DNA of 64,000 bases from Tigriopus japonicus (Eukaryota; Arthropoda; Copepoda; Harpacticoida; Harpacticidae). Location of the stretch: NCBI GenBank assembly GCA_010645155.1, contig CM021313.1:3732010-3796009 (forward strand), given 5' to 3'. The translations under genes were made by a program, and so were the position numbers. The notes beneath the pieces were generated by a model that was given only the letters and a program-made list of their open reading frames with translations, was not told the DNA's origin and made no database searches. This document shows, piece after piece, positions 34,364 to 46,018 of the stretch. Position 1 is the first letter of the stretch; each line of letters opens with the position of its first letter.

Positions 34364-35643
34364 CAGAGTGGGGCAGAAGTATCCGGACAAAACTTTGAAC
34401 ATAATTTACAGCATCAAGAGCTATTTTTAGCCAATTGTGTATTTAACAAAAAAAGTTTGGACAACAATGAAGAACATTTTTATTCATTATGGTCACCGTT
34501 GAACCTAAATGACGGCGTCCAAGCGGCCGACAAAGGCCGAGCAGGCTTTGGCGACCTCGGCCGTGGAGAAGGAGGCCATGTTCCGCTTCACCGACGACTT
34601 CAGAGACGCCAGGCTGTTGTGGGGCATCTTGTTGACCTTCCTCCTCAGCTCGGACCACAACTAGAAGTCGCATGGGTTGAGGTCAGGGCTCTTTGATGGC
34701 CACTTGTCTTTCTTGACCACCACGTCAAATTTGCTGTTCAAAAAGTTCATGGAAACATTGGACACATGACACGGAGCAGAGTCCTGGATCCACATGAATT
34801 TGGTTCCTGGTGGGTACGAGGTTGCCAGCCAGGGCATCACGACCTTCCTTAGAAGCTCCACGTTCCCGGCGGCGTTGAGCCTGAATTTGGGAGGGAAAAC
34901 ATGGGCTGGCATCACCTTCCCGTCGCTGCTGATGAGGCCAAAGACTTCTTGGCAGGATTCTTTGTCTTCATGATGGGAGGCACAACGGTTCTGTTCTCGG
35001 CAAGCCATCGGTTGTTCTGGGGGTTGTACCCGCCATCCACCGTAAAGATTGACTCATCTGAGAAAAGTCTGACCGTCCTCGGATTGACTTTACAGATTCT
35101 GCGCAACTTCTTGCCCCTCTCAAGCCTGGTGGCCTTCATCTTCTCGGTAAGAAGGTGGCGTCTGCCTCTTACGTAGGTGGTCAAGTTCAGGTCCTCCTTG
35201 ACGGCCCTGGCCACAGTCCTTTTGCTCACGGACCGCCTGGCTGCGTGGGCCGATATGGACACAACTGGGTTGGCCTCGATGGACCTCCTCAGGCCCGCCA
35301 AGAACCTGGGGGTCCGCTTTTTTGCCCTGTGTGGGCCGCAGGGGGTGTGGCCTGTCCCCCGGCCAAACTGCAGCCTCTTCACGACCTCATAGACGGTGGC
35401 CCTGGGGTACTTGGTTGACTTGATGATGGCTCTGGCGTCGTTGCCGGCCGAGAGCAATTCAGCAATCACTTTACACTTTTGTTCCTGGAGCTTCATATTT
35501 CCGGATTTAAACAAAAAAAAATTAACAAACATGCAAAACCGTTGTTTGGTCAAACCAGAAAAACGCGGGAAATAAAAATATTCCTCTTGCTTCAGGAGAT
35601 ATACGTCATCCAAGTTTTGTCTGGATACTTCTGCCCCTCCCCG
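34364..35643 (-). mobile_element. mariner (DD37D type), 1.28 kb, copy 1, both ends present
   Basis: Inverted ends CAGAGTGGGGCAGAAGTATC and the complement of CGGGGAGGGGCAGAAGTATC, bordered by TA at 34362-34363 and 35644-35645. It encodes one transposase on the minus strand. Copy 2 at 59768-61118 lacks the left end. Confidence 0.9.
34505..35496 (-). pseudogene. mariner transposase, copy 1, broken
   Basis: Starts MKLQEQKCKVIAELLSAGND (35496), with an N-terminal DNA-binding part and GRGTGHTPCGPHRAKKRTPR. The catalytic sites are FSDESIFTVDGG, WIQDSAPCHVS and SPDLNPCDF. Counting gives 37 residues between the second and third Asp, hence DD37D. Two breaks are visible: a net 4-nt loss near 34950 compared with copy 2 (frame change after KNPAK), and a TAG at 34661-34663 where mariners carry Trp (DF-stop-LW). 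The C-terminus resumes in frame as SELRRKVNKMPHNSLA. Coding sequence is G+C-rich against an AT-rich background. Confidence 0.85.
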
Positions 35644-36061
35644 TAGTTTACTATAATTGCGCTTGAGTACACTCAAATTTGAGTTTGGTCGTAGCATGTG
35701 GAATCATTCAACAAATTCGAAAATAAGTTTTAGAATAACCCGGCAAAAACATTTTTAAGTATACTCTAGTTGCACGAGTGTACATTTCGTTTGCACTCGT
35801 GCTCTTTACATTGGACACGGTGTTTCGAATGGCTTTTCAGGTTTGGATCGAAATACCCAAAGACATCTGTGATGAATTTGAATATCGTTTGTCTCTGCTC
35901 TCGTTCTGTACCTCCTATTCCCTTGTGCGTTCTTCTTCCTGTACTATTTAAACCCTTCGTTTCTTTTCTTTCCAGCAGTACTTTGATGACTGTCATGTCG
36001 TATGTTCCCGACAATAAAACTCGTTAATATAATACTCGATATAATCAACCTTCATCCCAAG

Positions 36062-36959
36062 AATTACGACGTACATCGCGGATCAAGACGTCATTGAAGC
36101 CCGATCCTTTGACTCTAGATGTTTCGTTACCATTATTGACCAATGTTCAGATGGGATAATTTGGAGATGTTCGACCTGCCGAACCAAGATATCCATCAGA
36201 CACGACTCCTTCTTTTCCGGCTCCAGTCTGCATCTCAACAATCTGAACATTTTCATCTTTTGTTGGTGCAAAGATTGGCCCTTAATGGACGCTAATGAGG
36301 AGGCAGAGGGAATGAGTTCAAGAACTCAAGTTGATTGGGCCAACTTTTGCCGAGATGTGTGTGCAAATTGGCTTCTTGAAAATCCTCGGGTTTTTGGTGG
36401 ATATCGAGAAGATGAAGAAGGTGATTTAGTTCCAACAGTTGTTGAAAATGACGAGTCGTTTGTGTTTCGCCGAAAGTACAATCGAGGAGGGATTACGGAA
36501 AGATCTTGGATATTTGGTGGCATCCAATGGAACACTGGGGATTCGTTTTTAGTTTAAGTGCCAGATCGAAGGAGGAATACCCTTGAAAACTTAATTCAAG
36601 AATACATCTTACCTGGAACACATATCATTTCGGATGGGTGGGCTGCCTATAATCAGATCGACCAGATTCAGAATGGAATATACACGAATTCAGTATTAAT
36701 CCATGATGACAAATTTGTCGATCCAAATGATCCCGAAGTTCATACACAAAATGTGGAAAACATGTAGATGCGCATGAAAAGGAAGCTGAAAAGGCAATTT
36801 GGCACATCCCGAGCTTTATTCTCAACATACCTTGTTGAATTTCAGTGGAGATGTGCCCACAAAAGTCAGCAGTCTTTTCAGCTTTCATTTCATGCGTATC
36901 TGATCAGTATCCTTTTTGAAATGTGCTTCATGTTCTGTTTTGTCTCTGATGATGTTTAA
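36062..36959 (+). pseudogene. Merlin-type (ISXO2-like DDE) transposase, broken
   Basis: Continuous homology on the plus strand: a zinc-binding-like start (IIWRCSTCRTKISIRHDSFF), TQVDWANFCRDVCANWL, then the DDE core ENDESFVFRRKYNRG, IISDGWAAYNQ and HTQNVEN. The end is TSRALFSTYLVEFQWRC. This matches eukaryotic Merlin transposases, relatives of bacterial IS1595/ISXO2. Stops: TAA near 36556 within FLV-VPDRR, and TAG at 36765-36767 where the family has Trp after the catalytic Glu (VENM-stop). Terminal repeats of the Merlin element were not found, so it may have come in with the LTR element or be end-eroded. Confidence 0.8.
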
Positions 36960-37023
36960 ATATACTTCGTAACATCTTAATGGTCCGACACTGCTTCGTC
37001 ACGCTCCTTGCGCAAAGTTATCT

Positions 37024-37101
37024 TTACCAGCACTTGGTCCTTGGAGAGCTCTCCCACAGATCATATAATGACATTATATGGTCTGAGCTCTCCAATGTAG
37101 T
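37024..37101. repeat. imperfect short palindrome
   Basis: ggagagctct, then agatcatataatg, faces cattatatggtctgagctct in inverted orientation. Part of the LTR relict; significance unclear. Confidence 0.45.
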
Positions 37102-37149
37102 CGAAGGAAATAACGAGCGCTCGTCCGTCCTTGACTCTTTTTCCCAGGT

Positions 37150-37850
37150 CCGTTGAAGTAAAAGATAACCGCAAAACCTTCCAATTCGTGTGGAAAGTGT
37201 GGGTTTGAAGAACATATTGGTCCAAATTGTCCGGCCAAAAATAAGGCTTGTCGTGGTTGTGGGTAGCAAGGCCATTTTGAGCGAATGTGCGTTTTGCCCA
37301 AGGTCAGTGATTCTATCGGCTCGTCTGAGAGTGAAAGTGTGACCACTTCAAGAGTCGGCGTGTGTAGCACCAAAGTGCAAGGAGTTCGATTGTTACCCAC
37401 ACCTCGAGCCGAAGTTGTTGTGTCTGATGAATTTGGGGTTAAATTTGAAGCCATGGTTTTGCCAGACAGTGGTGCATCATATTGCATTTTCCCCACCAGG
37501 CTTATTCGCCGCCATTGTATAAAGGTGGATTCATCAAATAAGCATGTGATTGAAGCCGTGAATGGATCTTTTTTAACGTGCGCTGGTGTGGTTGATCTCC
37601 AGTTGAAATGGTTAAACCATCGCACCCCTGTGAAAGCTTTCGTCAGCTCCGATGTAGAAATTCCCATCATTGGATGGTCAACTATGATCTTGAATATGGT
37701 GGAGAAGAGCAAAATTCTCAACGAAACTCGTCGTCGTCCAAGAAGAAACGTCAAAGCCGTATCGCCCAACTCGTTTACCCGTCTGTCTTGCTACCTAAGG
37801 ATGGCTCAAGCCAGGATTACTTTCAAAATACACACTGGGTCCGATTAGTA
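37150..37850 (+). pseudogene. LTR-retroelement zinc knuckles and aspartic protease
   Basis: The plus strand reads SCGKCGFEEHIGPNC, then CRGCG-stop-QGHFERMC, two nucleic-acid-binding zinc knuckles with a TAG in the second. A retropepsin-like domain follows: MVLPDSGASYCIFP (Asp-Ser-Gly active site) and PIIGWSTM. This is a gag-to-pol junction of a gypsy- or BEL-like element. The downstream polymerase is missing and the frame runs into the palindrome at 37854. Confidence 0.75.
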
Positions 37851-38108
37851 CAATTGTCGCGACCTGCATGTCTGTGGATCGATCGTTTGGAAACCCTGAC
37901 TTCTTCCGCCGGTGCAGCCGCGCCATCCAGTCAGCCTAATTCATCTTAACCATGTGCTTAACCTGCACCGGCGGAAGAAGTCAGGGTTTCCAAACGATCG
38001 ATCCACAGACATGCAGGTCGCGACAACAATGAAAATTAAACGGAACTATATATTTGTTGCAAAAACCTCACATTTACAACAATGATCGGACCCAGTGTGT
38101 ATTTTTGA
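37824..38108. repeat. inverted duplication with perfect 63-bp arms
   Basis: Positions 37854-37916 and 37964-38026 are exact reverse complements (63 bp, 47-bp spacer) beginning ttgtcgcgacctgcatgtct. Outside them a second matching pair, aatacacactgggtccgat at 37826-37846 and its complement at 38085-38108, is offset by about 50 bp extra on the right. It is an inverted duplication of retroelement sequence with one small indel. Confidence 0.85.
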
Positions 38109-38401
38109 AATTCGTCCTGACGTACAGTGGTCCCTGTGCTACCGAAGTTACGAGGTTTCGTGATCGATGAACTTATTGGAAGAGAGGCGGGAAATTTAAA
38201 AGTTGAAAATCAAATCTTCAGTTCTTGGAATGTTTGATTTGGGGGAGGTGTGATGAAGTTGAATGTCGTTTGTCTCTGCTCTCGTCTCTCGTTCTGTACC
38301 TTCTATTCCCTTGTGCGTTCTTCTTCCTGTAGTATTTAAACCCTTAGTTTCTTTTCTTTCCAGCAGTACTTTGATGACTGTCATGTCGTATGTTCCCGAC
38401 A

Positions 38402-39530
38402 ATAATAGCTATTTTTTCCCTGACCCAAACTTATGTTATGCAAAAAAAGTGAAGTTATTCCCTATTGAATTTTAGATCCAAAAATTGCCAAGATGTTGTG
38501 CCGTACTCGACTGAAGGCAACTAAATAAACTAGTTAAAGGTTGGAACGAGTTTTTAAAAGCCTATTAATACTAATATATTTTACAAACTACTTAATCCAT
38601 ATTTAGAGACCATTTGGTTACATTTTAAATTCAAGGTGAATAAATATACATTAGTCAGCAACTGAGCAGTTGGGTTTGAGTTGTCCATATTTGACTTTAA
38701 TAAAGTCGAAAACGATAGTCATTTCAAAAAACAAATTTCCAAAGCTTTCATGTCGCGAAAGAATATGAATTTTTTGAGTTTTCAAAATAGCTGAAAATAA
38801 TATTAATCTCACTTAAATTGCACTTAGAATACACTTTGCGATAACAATATTTTGCAATGTTGAAAACACTCAAAGTTGGGCATTACTTAGACATTTAGGA
38901 AAATTTCGGTTAATGTTACAAGTTTCGACTTTTGTCCATTTTGAACATGGTCTTTCAAGAAATCGTAAACTTGAATATAAATATGATAGATATTTTTTTG
39001 TAATTTTAGCTGGACACACATCAAAATGTACGCGAAAGAGTTGTGAAAAATGTTTTCCAAAAATCCTGTTGTAAGTGCATTTCAATTAATATTATGCATT
39101 ATCTTTAGCTATTTTGACAGAAACTTCAAAACTCAAACATGTCATTTTCTTTGCGCGACATTGAAAAGCCATATGAAATCTTTTGGAATTTGGTTTTAGT
39201 ATAATTGTAACGTATTGTTGCTTTTTGGGGCAAAAAATGGTTCCATTCAAATCCTAATAACTCAGCTGATGAATGGGTTGGCCAAGGGGATAATCCCATC
39301 CAAAAAGTTTCTACCCTTTCAATCCTTTTATCGTTATTTTTATAAATAATTTCGTTTCTTTGTAAATTCCTTACGTCCAAATTCTATGACTCAAATAATC
39401 TTCAATTAGGAATATTTCTTAAATTTTTTATGTCATAAGTGCCGTCATCAACATAATCACCTCATTGAAAAGCTTTGGATGGAAAATATTGTAAAACATG
39501 CATCTCAATAGCTCATGTGTTAAAGAGAAA
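38402..39530. repeat. repeat D, copy 1 (partner 62835-63290), otherwise non-coding
   Basis: 38560-38850 matches 63000-63290, sharing tcaaaaaacaaatt.ccaaag and gggtttga.t.gtccat, and 35810-35867 matches 62835-62890. The LTR relict is thus inserted inside this repeat. The remainder to 39530 is AT-rich with no gene seen. Confidence 0.6.
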
Positions 39531-39532
39531 AG

Positions 39533-39699
39533 ATGGTGTAGCGCAGTTGACTAACGCGCGCGCGCAAAATGAACCCGAGCTATGCTCGGGTTCATGGGTT
39601 CGGGTTCATGGGTTCGATCCCAGGTCGATCAAGAGTACGAGAAAATAAAAAAGAGAGAAATATTGAGTAACTGAAATCAAAAGGCAATGGCTCTGAAAG
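39533..39699 (+). mobile_element. tRNA-derived SINE, left part (split by the MULE)
   Basis: A-box tagcgcagttgactaacgcgc (39539-39559) and B-box region gggttcgatcccagg (39610-39624) form the tRNA-like head, with an internal repeat of gggttcatgggttc. The body continues gagtaactgaaatcaaaagg, matching the body of foldback A. It stops at ctctgaaag and resumes at 46019 on the far side of the MULE. Confidence 0.75.
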
Positions 39700-40602
39700 T
39701 CTCACTTATAAACGACACAAAAATTAATTCAAGGTTGCGTGAGCAAAAAAGGGCAAAGTTCCGTTGTGAGGTGGGGAAGACATTGCTAGAATGTAAACAT
39801 TGCTAGAATGTAAACATTGCTTCTCATGGTCATCATTGAGAATGGATCACGGGTCAGTACTCTTTCATTGCATCAAATGCAAAAAAGTATTTGAAGGGTT
39901 GGCAGCAAGAAGGCACCATGTCAAGGTTGACACTTGCTTTGTAAGTCCTTACAATTTCTACTTTTCACAAGAAATTGTTTAATTGCAATTGAAATATGTT
40001 TTAGGAGTACGTGCAACCATCGGGTGACGATCCTGACCAAATTCTCATGGAATTCGCATCCATGGATGAAGCTTCAAATTGGGTTTACACGAATCAATTG
40101 GACCGCTATTTTTCCGTGAGATATAGTACAAAGACCTGGAAGCTATTCCGTTGCAATCAAACTGCTTTCTCAAAAAGTAAGACGTTCAAGAAAACAAAGC
40201 AGATTTTTGATTGTTCGTCAAGGTAAGAGACAGGAAAAATGATTTCAAAAGAATGGGACCAATCATTTGGTAATCCAATTTGTAATGTTCTGAATTCTGT
40301 AGGATTGAAATCCGCCAGAGGCATGTGTGCAAGTGCGGAACCTGCGAAGTGGAGCGTTGCAACTCAGCCAAAGAAATTGTCGTGCTACATGCAGATCTAA
40401 AGCACAACCATCCAATGGAGAGGAGGAACTTTCGTCTTTCAAAAGTCTGTAAAGAACAAACCGCGGGCCTTCTTCATTCTGGAATTCCCACCCAAGTTGT
40501 CATGGACCGATCGATACATGTGCCCAACTAGTGCCGATGAGAAGAGCAAGCCGATGACGTTGGCAGATGTTCATAACATCCGAAGAGCATCAAACGTACA
40601 AG

Positions 40603-41290
40603 GTACTAGTTGTCAGGGATGGGTCGGGCCAAGGGTTTTCGGTTCTGGGTCAGGGTCGGTTCAGAGACTTTTCGGATCGGTTTGGTGTGGGACCGAAATC
40701 AAAAATTGGATCCAGATCACATCCGGATCGGTACGGATCCGGATTTGATCGGATTCGGATCATGTAGGGTTTTTGGGCAAAAACTCGTAACATCACAACG
40801 TTTGATATCACGCCTTTTGAGATTGATCGATTTCTAAAATGGATTTTTTGAGACAATACTGTGGGTATCTTTTATTACTTGAAAAAAAAACCTGTGGAAA
40901 ATATTAAAAGGTTACACTGTCGAGATTTCAAATACGATCTATCCTAGTTTTATAACTTGACTCCTCCAAGGTCGGTTCCGAACAGACCTCAAAACCGATC
41001 TGATCCGATACTGAGCGGGCTAATGGCCAATCCGGACCCGTTCATATTAGTCATATCATCATTATTGTCACAATACTAAGATTTATGATTACCTTATGTT
41101 GCTTTCTAAAAGTTGCGGTGTTCACAAGCACAAAAATTGGTTGTTGAAGAATAAAATGCTTTGTTAGAGCATGTGACAGAGTGACTTGTAACTAAGATCT
41201 CTTTGAGCATTTGTTTATTTTGTGTTTTAGGCTAGTTAAAAAGACTTATGTTACCAAAAATCTTTATATACTATTTGCCTGTCCCTGCTT
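40603..41290. repeat. low-complexity and transposon debris in MULE intron 3
   Basis: 40620-40760 is built from degenerate gggtcgg, cggatcgg and atccggat phrases, G+C-rich for this window. 41210-41290 (atgttaccaaaaatctttat..actatttgcc.gtccct) matches the right end of the 9868-10902 hAT-type element, so a solo end of that family is present. Confidence 0.5.
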
Positions 41291-41726
41291 ATGATTTAGG
41301 CGTGTTTCTCACGTCTCATCGAGTTATAGAAGTATTATTAAATCATGAAATAAAGAGAACAATTTTCAAACACGCGTATGAACTAATTGCAGGTTTTGAT
41401 TCGAAATGTTCCGAGGTCGAAAACTTGACGACCTTGATAATGGACCCAGACTTTCGATGTGTCAACTATGGAAAGCGATTCAATATGGACATCTTGCCTG
41501 ATGTTGTACGGAACAAAACTGTGGAAACCAATGGTCAATTCCTTCTTTGTTATGCAAGTGAAGACATGTTAACCAGATTTCGAGAAAATCCTACAATGGT
41601 AGCGATTGATGGAACACACAAAACTTGTAGTGCAGGCTTTCATCTTGTAACGGTGCTCGTTTTTGGTGAGTTTTAAGTTGATGTTTTTATCAAACATATT
41701 AAAGCATAAAAAGAAAATAGATTGTA

Positions 41727-42264
41727 CAGGGTTAGGCAGAATTAGTGAAACTTTAGATTTAAGATCATGATTAAGGCCCTTGGTGTGAGCCACAATTTCA
41801 AATGAAAGGTTAAAAACCATAACAGGATACAGGAATATTGTCATGGAACCCCGGACAAGGTGGCAAAAAGAGGGCGAGGACTCCCACGTTGGTCAAGGCC
41901 ACTACCTTTAAGATTATATGAAATCCGGCTTGATCCATGAACAAGATGGGTAATTTGTCCCCATTACTTATGGTTAGATCTTGAAAAGGCCAAGAAGGGT
42001 AACAAGGATCACTTTTGGTTGTAGTTGAAGCAACACAGGATGATAGTCAAGAGGAGAAATAGGTGCGTGCAAGTTGTAGCATTGATATCAAGATGTTCAG
42101 GGCGGTGGTTTGGCTCAGAGGGGTACATGACAAATAATATTCCATTATGTTATAGTATGTTGTGTGCAAACCAACTTCTCCTGAGAACAATCCTTTCCTA
42201 TTGACCTTGTTGGTAAAGAGTTATTTCACAATATCCATGTTTCACTAATTCTGCCTAACCCCTG
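41727..42264. mobile_element. mariner-type MITE in MULE intron 4
   Basis: Ends CAGGGTTAGGCAGAATTAGT and the near complement (CAGGGGTTAGGCAGAATTAG read inward), flanked by TA on both sides. 538 bp without a recognisable frame. The ends are similar in design to 20647-21383. Confidence 0.8.
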
Positions 42265-45200
42265 TACATGTAGTCTCGAGTGTTGTAATGCGGAATGATA
42301 TCTAGCTTTGACTGTAAACCAAATATTTATCATTTTTAGATTCACGGGGGGAGGGAACTCCTGTTTTCCAATGCCTCATGGAGAGTGAGAACAAAGCCGT
42401 ATTCTCCATTGCCCTCAAAGTGCTTCAATCTATTGCCCAAGAGGCATGCTCCAAAGTCAAATGTATTTTAAGTGACACCAGTCACACATTTATCAACGCT
42501 TGGAGGGAAACCATTAACGCCGAAGCAATCTGGAGTGTATGCCATTGGCATCTGGAGAAGAACTGGGCCAAACAGATCAAGCATCCAGAGATGTACAAGC
42601 AAATCAAAAATCTGCGATTCATTACGTCAGAAGAAAGTTTTAACACGGAAATGGAAAAATTAAAATATTAGGTAAGATGTTATCAATTATTAAAAGGAGC
42701 CTTGAGAAATGTGCGGCACAATCACTCGTTTCTGTCGTGCCTATCAACAAACCAAGAAATCTTTTAAGACAAGAGTTGTTCGATAGGGATATCGACCTTT
42801 GAGATTGTTCGTAGACCTACACCAAGTGTTGGCTAATTGTTGGTCTCCATATCTGGTGACTTCTAGGAATAACTGCTTTTTTTGCGTAATTTTTCACTGC
42901 TGCTGCAAGGGACGAGATCTCTTAAAAACAACTTAATTCTCTTAAGAGGGAATACACTCGGTTCTCTAATGTTTAATTTTTAGGGTTCAAACAAAGGATT
43001 TTGTCTATCACCCGCCTCTGAAAGTGGTGTTTTTAATATGTTTTGAACAACTTAAATTTTGTGTTTCTGATACTTAAGAAAGATTGTCCGAGGTCAAAAA
43101 TATGTAATGCTAAGAAGACAGATGAATCAGAGCATTATTCTTTTACTGATATATTTATACGATATTTTATTTCTCATTGGATACAATGTACAAGTAGAAT
43201 ATTCACATGCAACACTTTTTTATGTTATATCCAATGATATTTTTTTCTTCAATTTTATCCAACTTAGTTAAGTACCTCCCACTTTCCCAATTACGATTCA
43301 AACCTTTCATGGTTAGTTTTATCTATTTTGTTTTACTTTTTTGCAGGAAATTCACGACGAAAGCACGAAGAAAGCGTATAACTATTTCATCGAAAACTAT
43401 GGACCTAAAGGACGCCAAGCCCCGATCACAGCTTGGGCAAAATATGCGACGCTTGGAGTCCTCTCACACAACCTCCATATTGAAAGGTACCACGGAACCG
43501 CCAAGATGGTCCTCAAGCCAAATATGAACTTAGTTTCATTTGCTCTTGGTTTGAAAAAGATCAATAAGTTTTTCCTGAGGAAAACCATCCTTGCCTCAGA
43601 GAATATTAGAGGTATTGGACTTTCAAAATCTCAAAAGGACTATTATGGTTGTCATCCCAAAGCCATTGACCTGTATGAAGCGGAGAAAACTGACGTTGGG
43701 TTCAATGTTCTTAAAACGCTGCCTGATGGGAATGTTGTGAAGTACGAGCTCCTCAAGAATGAATTCACGTGCAACAAGTCCATTTGTATGGTGATTTGTC
43801 CTCAGTGTCCTTCTAATGGAATATGCGTCCATGATTACAGCTGCAATTGTCCACAATATGCTTATGGGTAAGAATGCCATGAAAACCCTTTTTGCCAATG
43901 CTCATGTTCAACAATCATGGTGAAAATGTTACTCAAACTATATTTCAGCAAAAAAGTTAGGTTTTGAAAATGATTCATTTTATATTTACTTAATTTTTGA
44001 CCAATTGTGATTAAAAAAGTGGTTAATCAAATCACTCAAGCACTGTCATTCAAAAAGTTGGAAAAAGCAACATTTTTAGTCATATTATTGAAATGAATTC
44101 TAATGCTGATTTTGATACAATGACGAAAGAAATAGACAAATTAATATATCTTTGTTCAGAGATTCAAGGTCATCGCTAGCAAGTTATTGTTCGGTTGTGT
44201 TTCTTTTGTTCGCGCTAATAAGTCAGAAAGTTGTATCTTTTTATGTATCCGTTTTTAAGTCATCCATTAATTCTCAACATGAACATCTAGATTCTAGAAC
44301 CTCTGGCAAGATTCTTTCCTTAATAAGTCTTAAATCTCAACCACCCACTGTTATTTTAGGAACTTTTGCAAACATTCTCACGTGTTGGCTCTGTTTCGGA
44401 TAACAGAAAGTGCCAACAAGACGTGCAATGACGTTGCAAATGATGATGATGTGTGTGGATCGGACACAATTGGATCAGAAACCGATGGAAACGCGAAAGA
44501 TCTCTCAACCGAGATTCCAATGGTTACAGTCAGGGGAAAAGACAAAGAAGAACTCTCGGAGGTAAAATGTTAGTCGTGGTTTGTTTGTGAGCAATTAGAA
44601 TCAAAGAACCATATTTCAGGAAAATGACGCATCCCTTATGGGACATCGACTCGGCCAAGCTTTTGCGAAGTTTCAAGAAGTTGTGGATTCGAAAAATGTT
44701 GCAACTGAATACAAGATCAGTTTGATCGTGTCTCTCGAATCCTTGATTGCCGACATTCCTGACCTGGAAAATCCCAAGAGCTTTCCGCGATTGGACAGAA
44801 AGCGATCCCACCCAGCATGTGAACGTTCATTTTTCCCATCGAAAAGCAACAAGAATTCTTGTTGATTTCATTTCCTCTCCTTGACTGTACCTAAAGTTGC
44901 TTTAGTTGTGAACTTCCTTTTTTTAATTTCTCTTCTAATATTATTGAAAATTTTATTGTTTTTCTGCCGAAATGCGGCATCATGCTCCAATAAAAAAGTA
45001 GTTATGAAAATTGTTAGGATTACTACCAAGGCGAGTATTAAAAAGTTTTTATTTCAAACTTCACAGACTTTTTTTGTCTGTTTTGGGTTGAAGAAAAACT
45101 TTTTTTCTTCCTGAAAGAACGACAACAAAAACAAATATCTAAAAATCAAGGCCAAAACTTCCCCACTGAAAAAAACATCAAAAAATTGGCCTATCAAGCG

Positions 45201-46018
45201 ACAAATTGAGAGGAAACACATTTTTTGGATATTTTTTCAAAAAAGAAAGCTTTCTCTGGCCATTTGTAACAGGACGTAAGATCCATTTTGAAACTCAAGA
45301 AAGCCCTTCTTCTACAAGATGCTCCTAAATTAAAACCGCAAGATTCCTACCTTTAATGCGTTGGCTTTATATTACTTTCACTCTTTTCGTTTAAACATAA
45401 TGTTTTGCGTATTCTTTTGGCAAACTATTTTGTTTTCAAAAGTTTTTGTAAATCAATTTTAAATGTGCGAAAATGGCCTCTGAACTTCCCTGCTCCTTCA
45501 ACAAGATGGGGCTGCTTGACATACCACACAGCTTGTTCAAAATTATCGTCTTTTCTCATTTCTGAGACAAGGATAAATGTCCTCATTCATCTCCAGGCCT
45601 CAATTGGATGAAAATTTTCATCTAGTCCATTCTGAAGAGGCTTTGGGTCAAACTGATTAAGGTACAAGCCTGTGGGAATATTGAAGGCCGTGGTGAAGAC
45701 CAAAGGTGGCCATTATGTAAATCGAACTTTTGTTTGCCTAGGTAATGCATCTGGGATTGTAGTTATGTGACAACGCCTTTGATTGAATGGATGAATTTTA
45801 GGCGATATACCCTGTAGAATCAAAGGTGACACGGCATTCTGGGGAAAGTTGGTTTCTCTACCTTAAATGAGAAGCAAATTTAACATTGGAGAAGCAAATT
45901 TAACATTGGAGAAGCAATGTTTACATTCTGGCAATGTCTTCCCCCACCTCACAACGGAACTTTGCCCTTTTTTGCTCACGCAACCTTGAATTAATTTTTG
46001 TGTCGTTTATAAGTGAGA

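Larger units (their letters stand above)
35868..38401 (+). mobile_element. LTR retrotransposon relict with a Merlin transposase inside
   Basis: Direct repeats 35868-36013 and 38249-38401 start TGTGATGAA, end CCCGACA and share ctctcgttctgtacc and cagcagtactttgatgactg. A purine tract (tttgatttgggggaggtg) precedes the right one. Between them lie a Merlin/ISXO2-like transposase (36062-36959), a zinc-knuckle plus protease fragment (37150-37850) and an inverted duplication. No reverse transcriptase or integrase remains. Flanks match the two parts of another repeat (62835-63290), marking the insertion point. Confidence 0.65.
39842..44865 (+). pseudogene. MULE transposase with SWIM finger, 8 exons, nearly intact
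   Basis: Inferred exons: 39842-39940, 40005-40222, 40303-40602, 41393-41665, 42340-42671, 43347-43867, 44360-44561 and 44620-44865, all GT-AG. Exon 1 has a C2HC-like finger (CIKCKKVF...HHVKVDTC). Exons 2-3 are the N-terminal DNA-binding region (FRCNQ...VCKCGTCEVERC). Exons 4-5 hold the MULE core: MVAIDGTHKTCSAGFH, LVFDSRGEGTPVFQC, ILSDTSHTFINAW and CHWHLEKNW. Exons 6-7 carry HNLHIERYHGTAKM and a SWIM finger YSCNCPQYAYG-NFCKHSHVL split by an intron. Exon 8 ends ...KNSC. Breaks: a frame change near 40510 in exon 3, and a TAG as the last codon of exon 5 (42669-42671), explicable as CAG to TAG at the splice site. Confidence 0.85.
39700..46018 (+). mobile_element. full-length Mutator-like transposon (MULE), 6.3 kb
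   Basis: Terminal inverted repeats 39700-39803 and 45914-46018 start TCTCACTTATAAACGACACA and differ at about two positions in 104. Both sides carry the exact 9-bp duplication CTCTGAAAG (39691-39699, 46019-46027), the size typical of MULEs. Removing the element rejoins the body of a tRNA-SINE. The left repeat has an extra 17-bp tandem copy of tagaatgtaaacattgc. Inside is one multi-exon transposase gene; introns carry a mariner-type MITE and hAT debris. Confidence 0.9.

Noticed and set aside
36062..36959. Bacterial IS1595/ISXO2 contamination
   Set aside because: Merlin transposases are eukaryotic relatives with the same motifs, and the surrounding sequence is ordinary host and transposon DNA.
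37150..37850. Endogenous virus
   Set aside because: Zinc knuckles and protease are equally typical of LTR retrotransposons; no envelope gene or infectious-virus feature is present.
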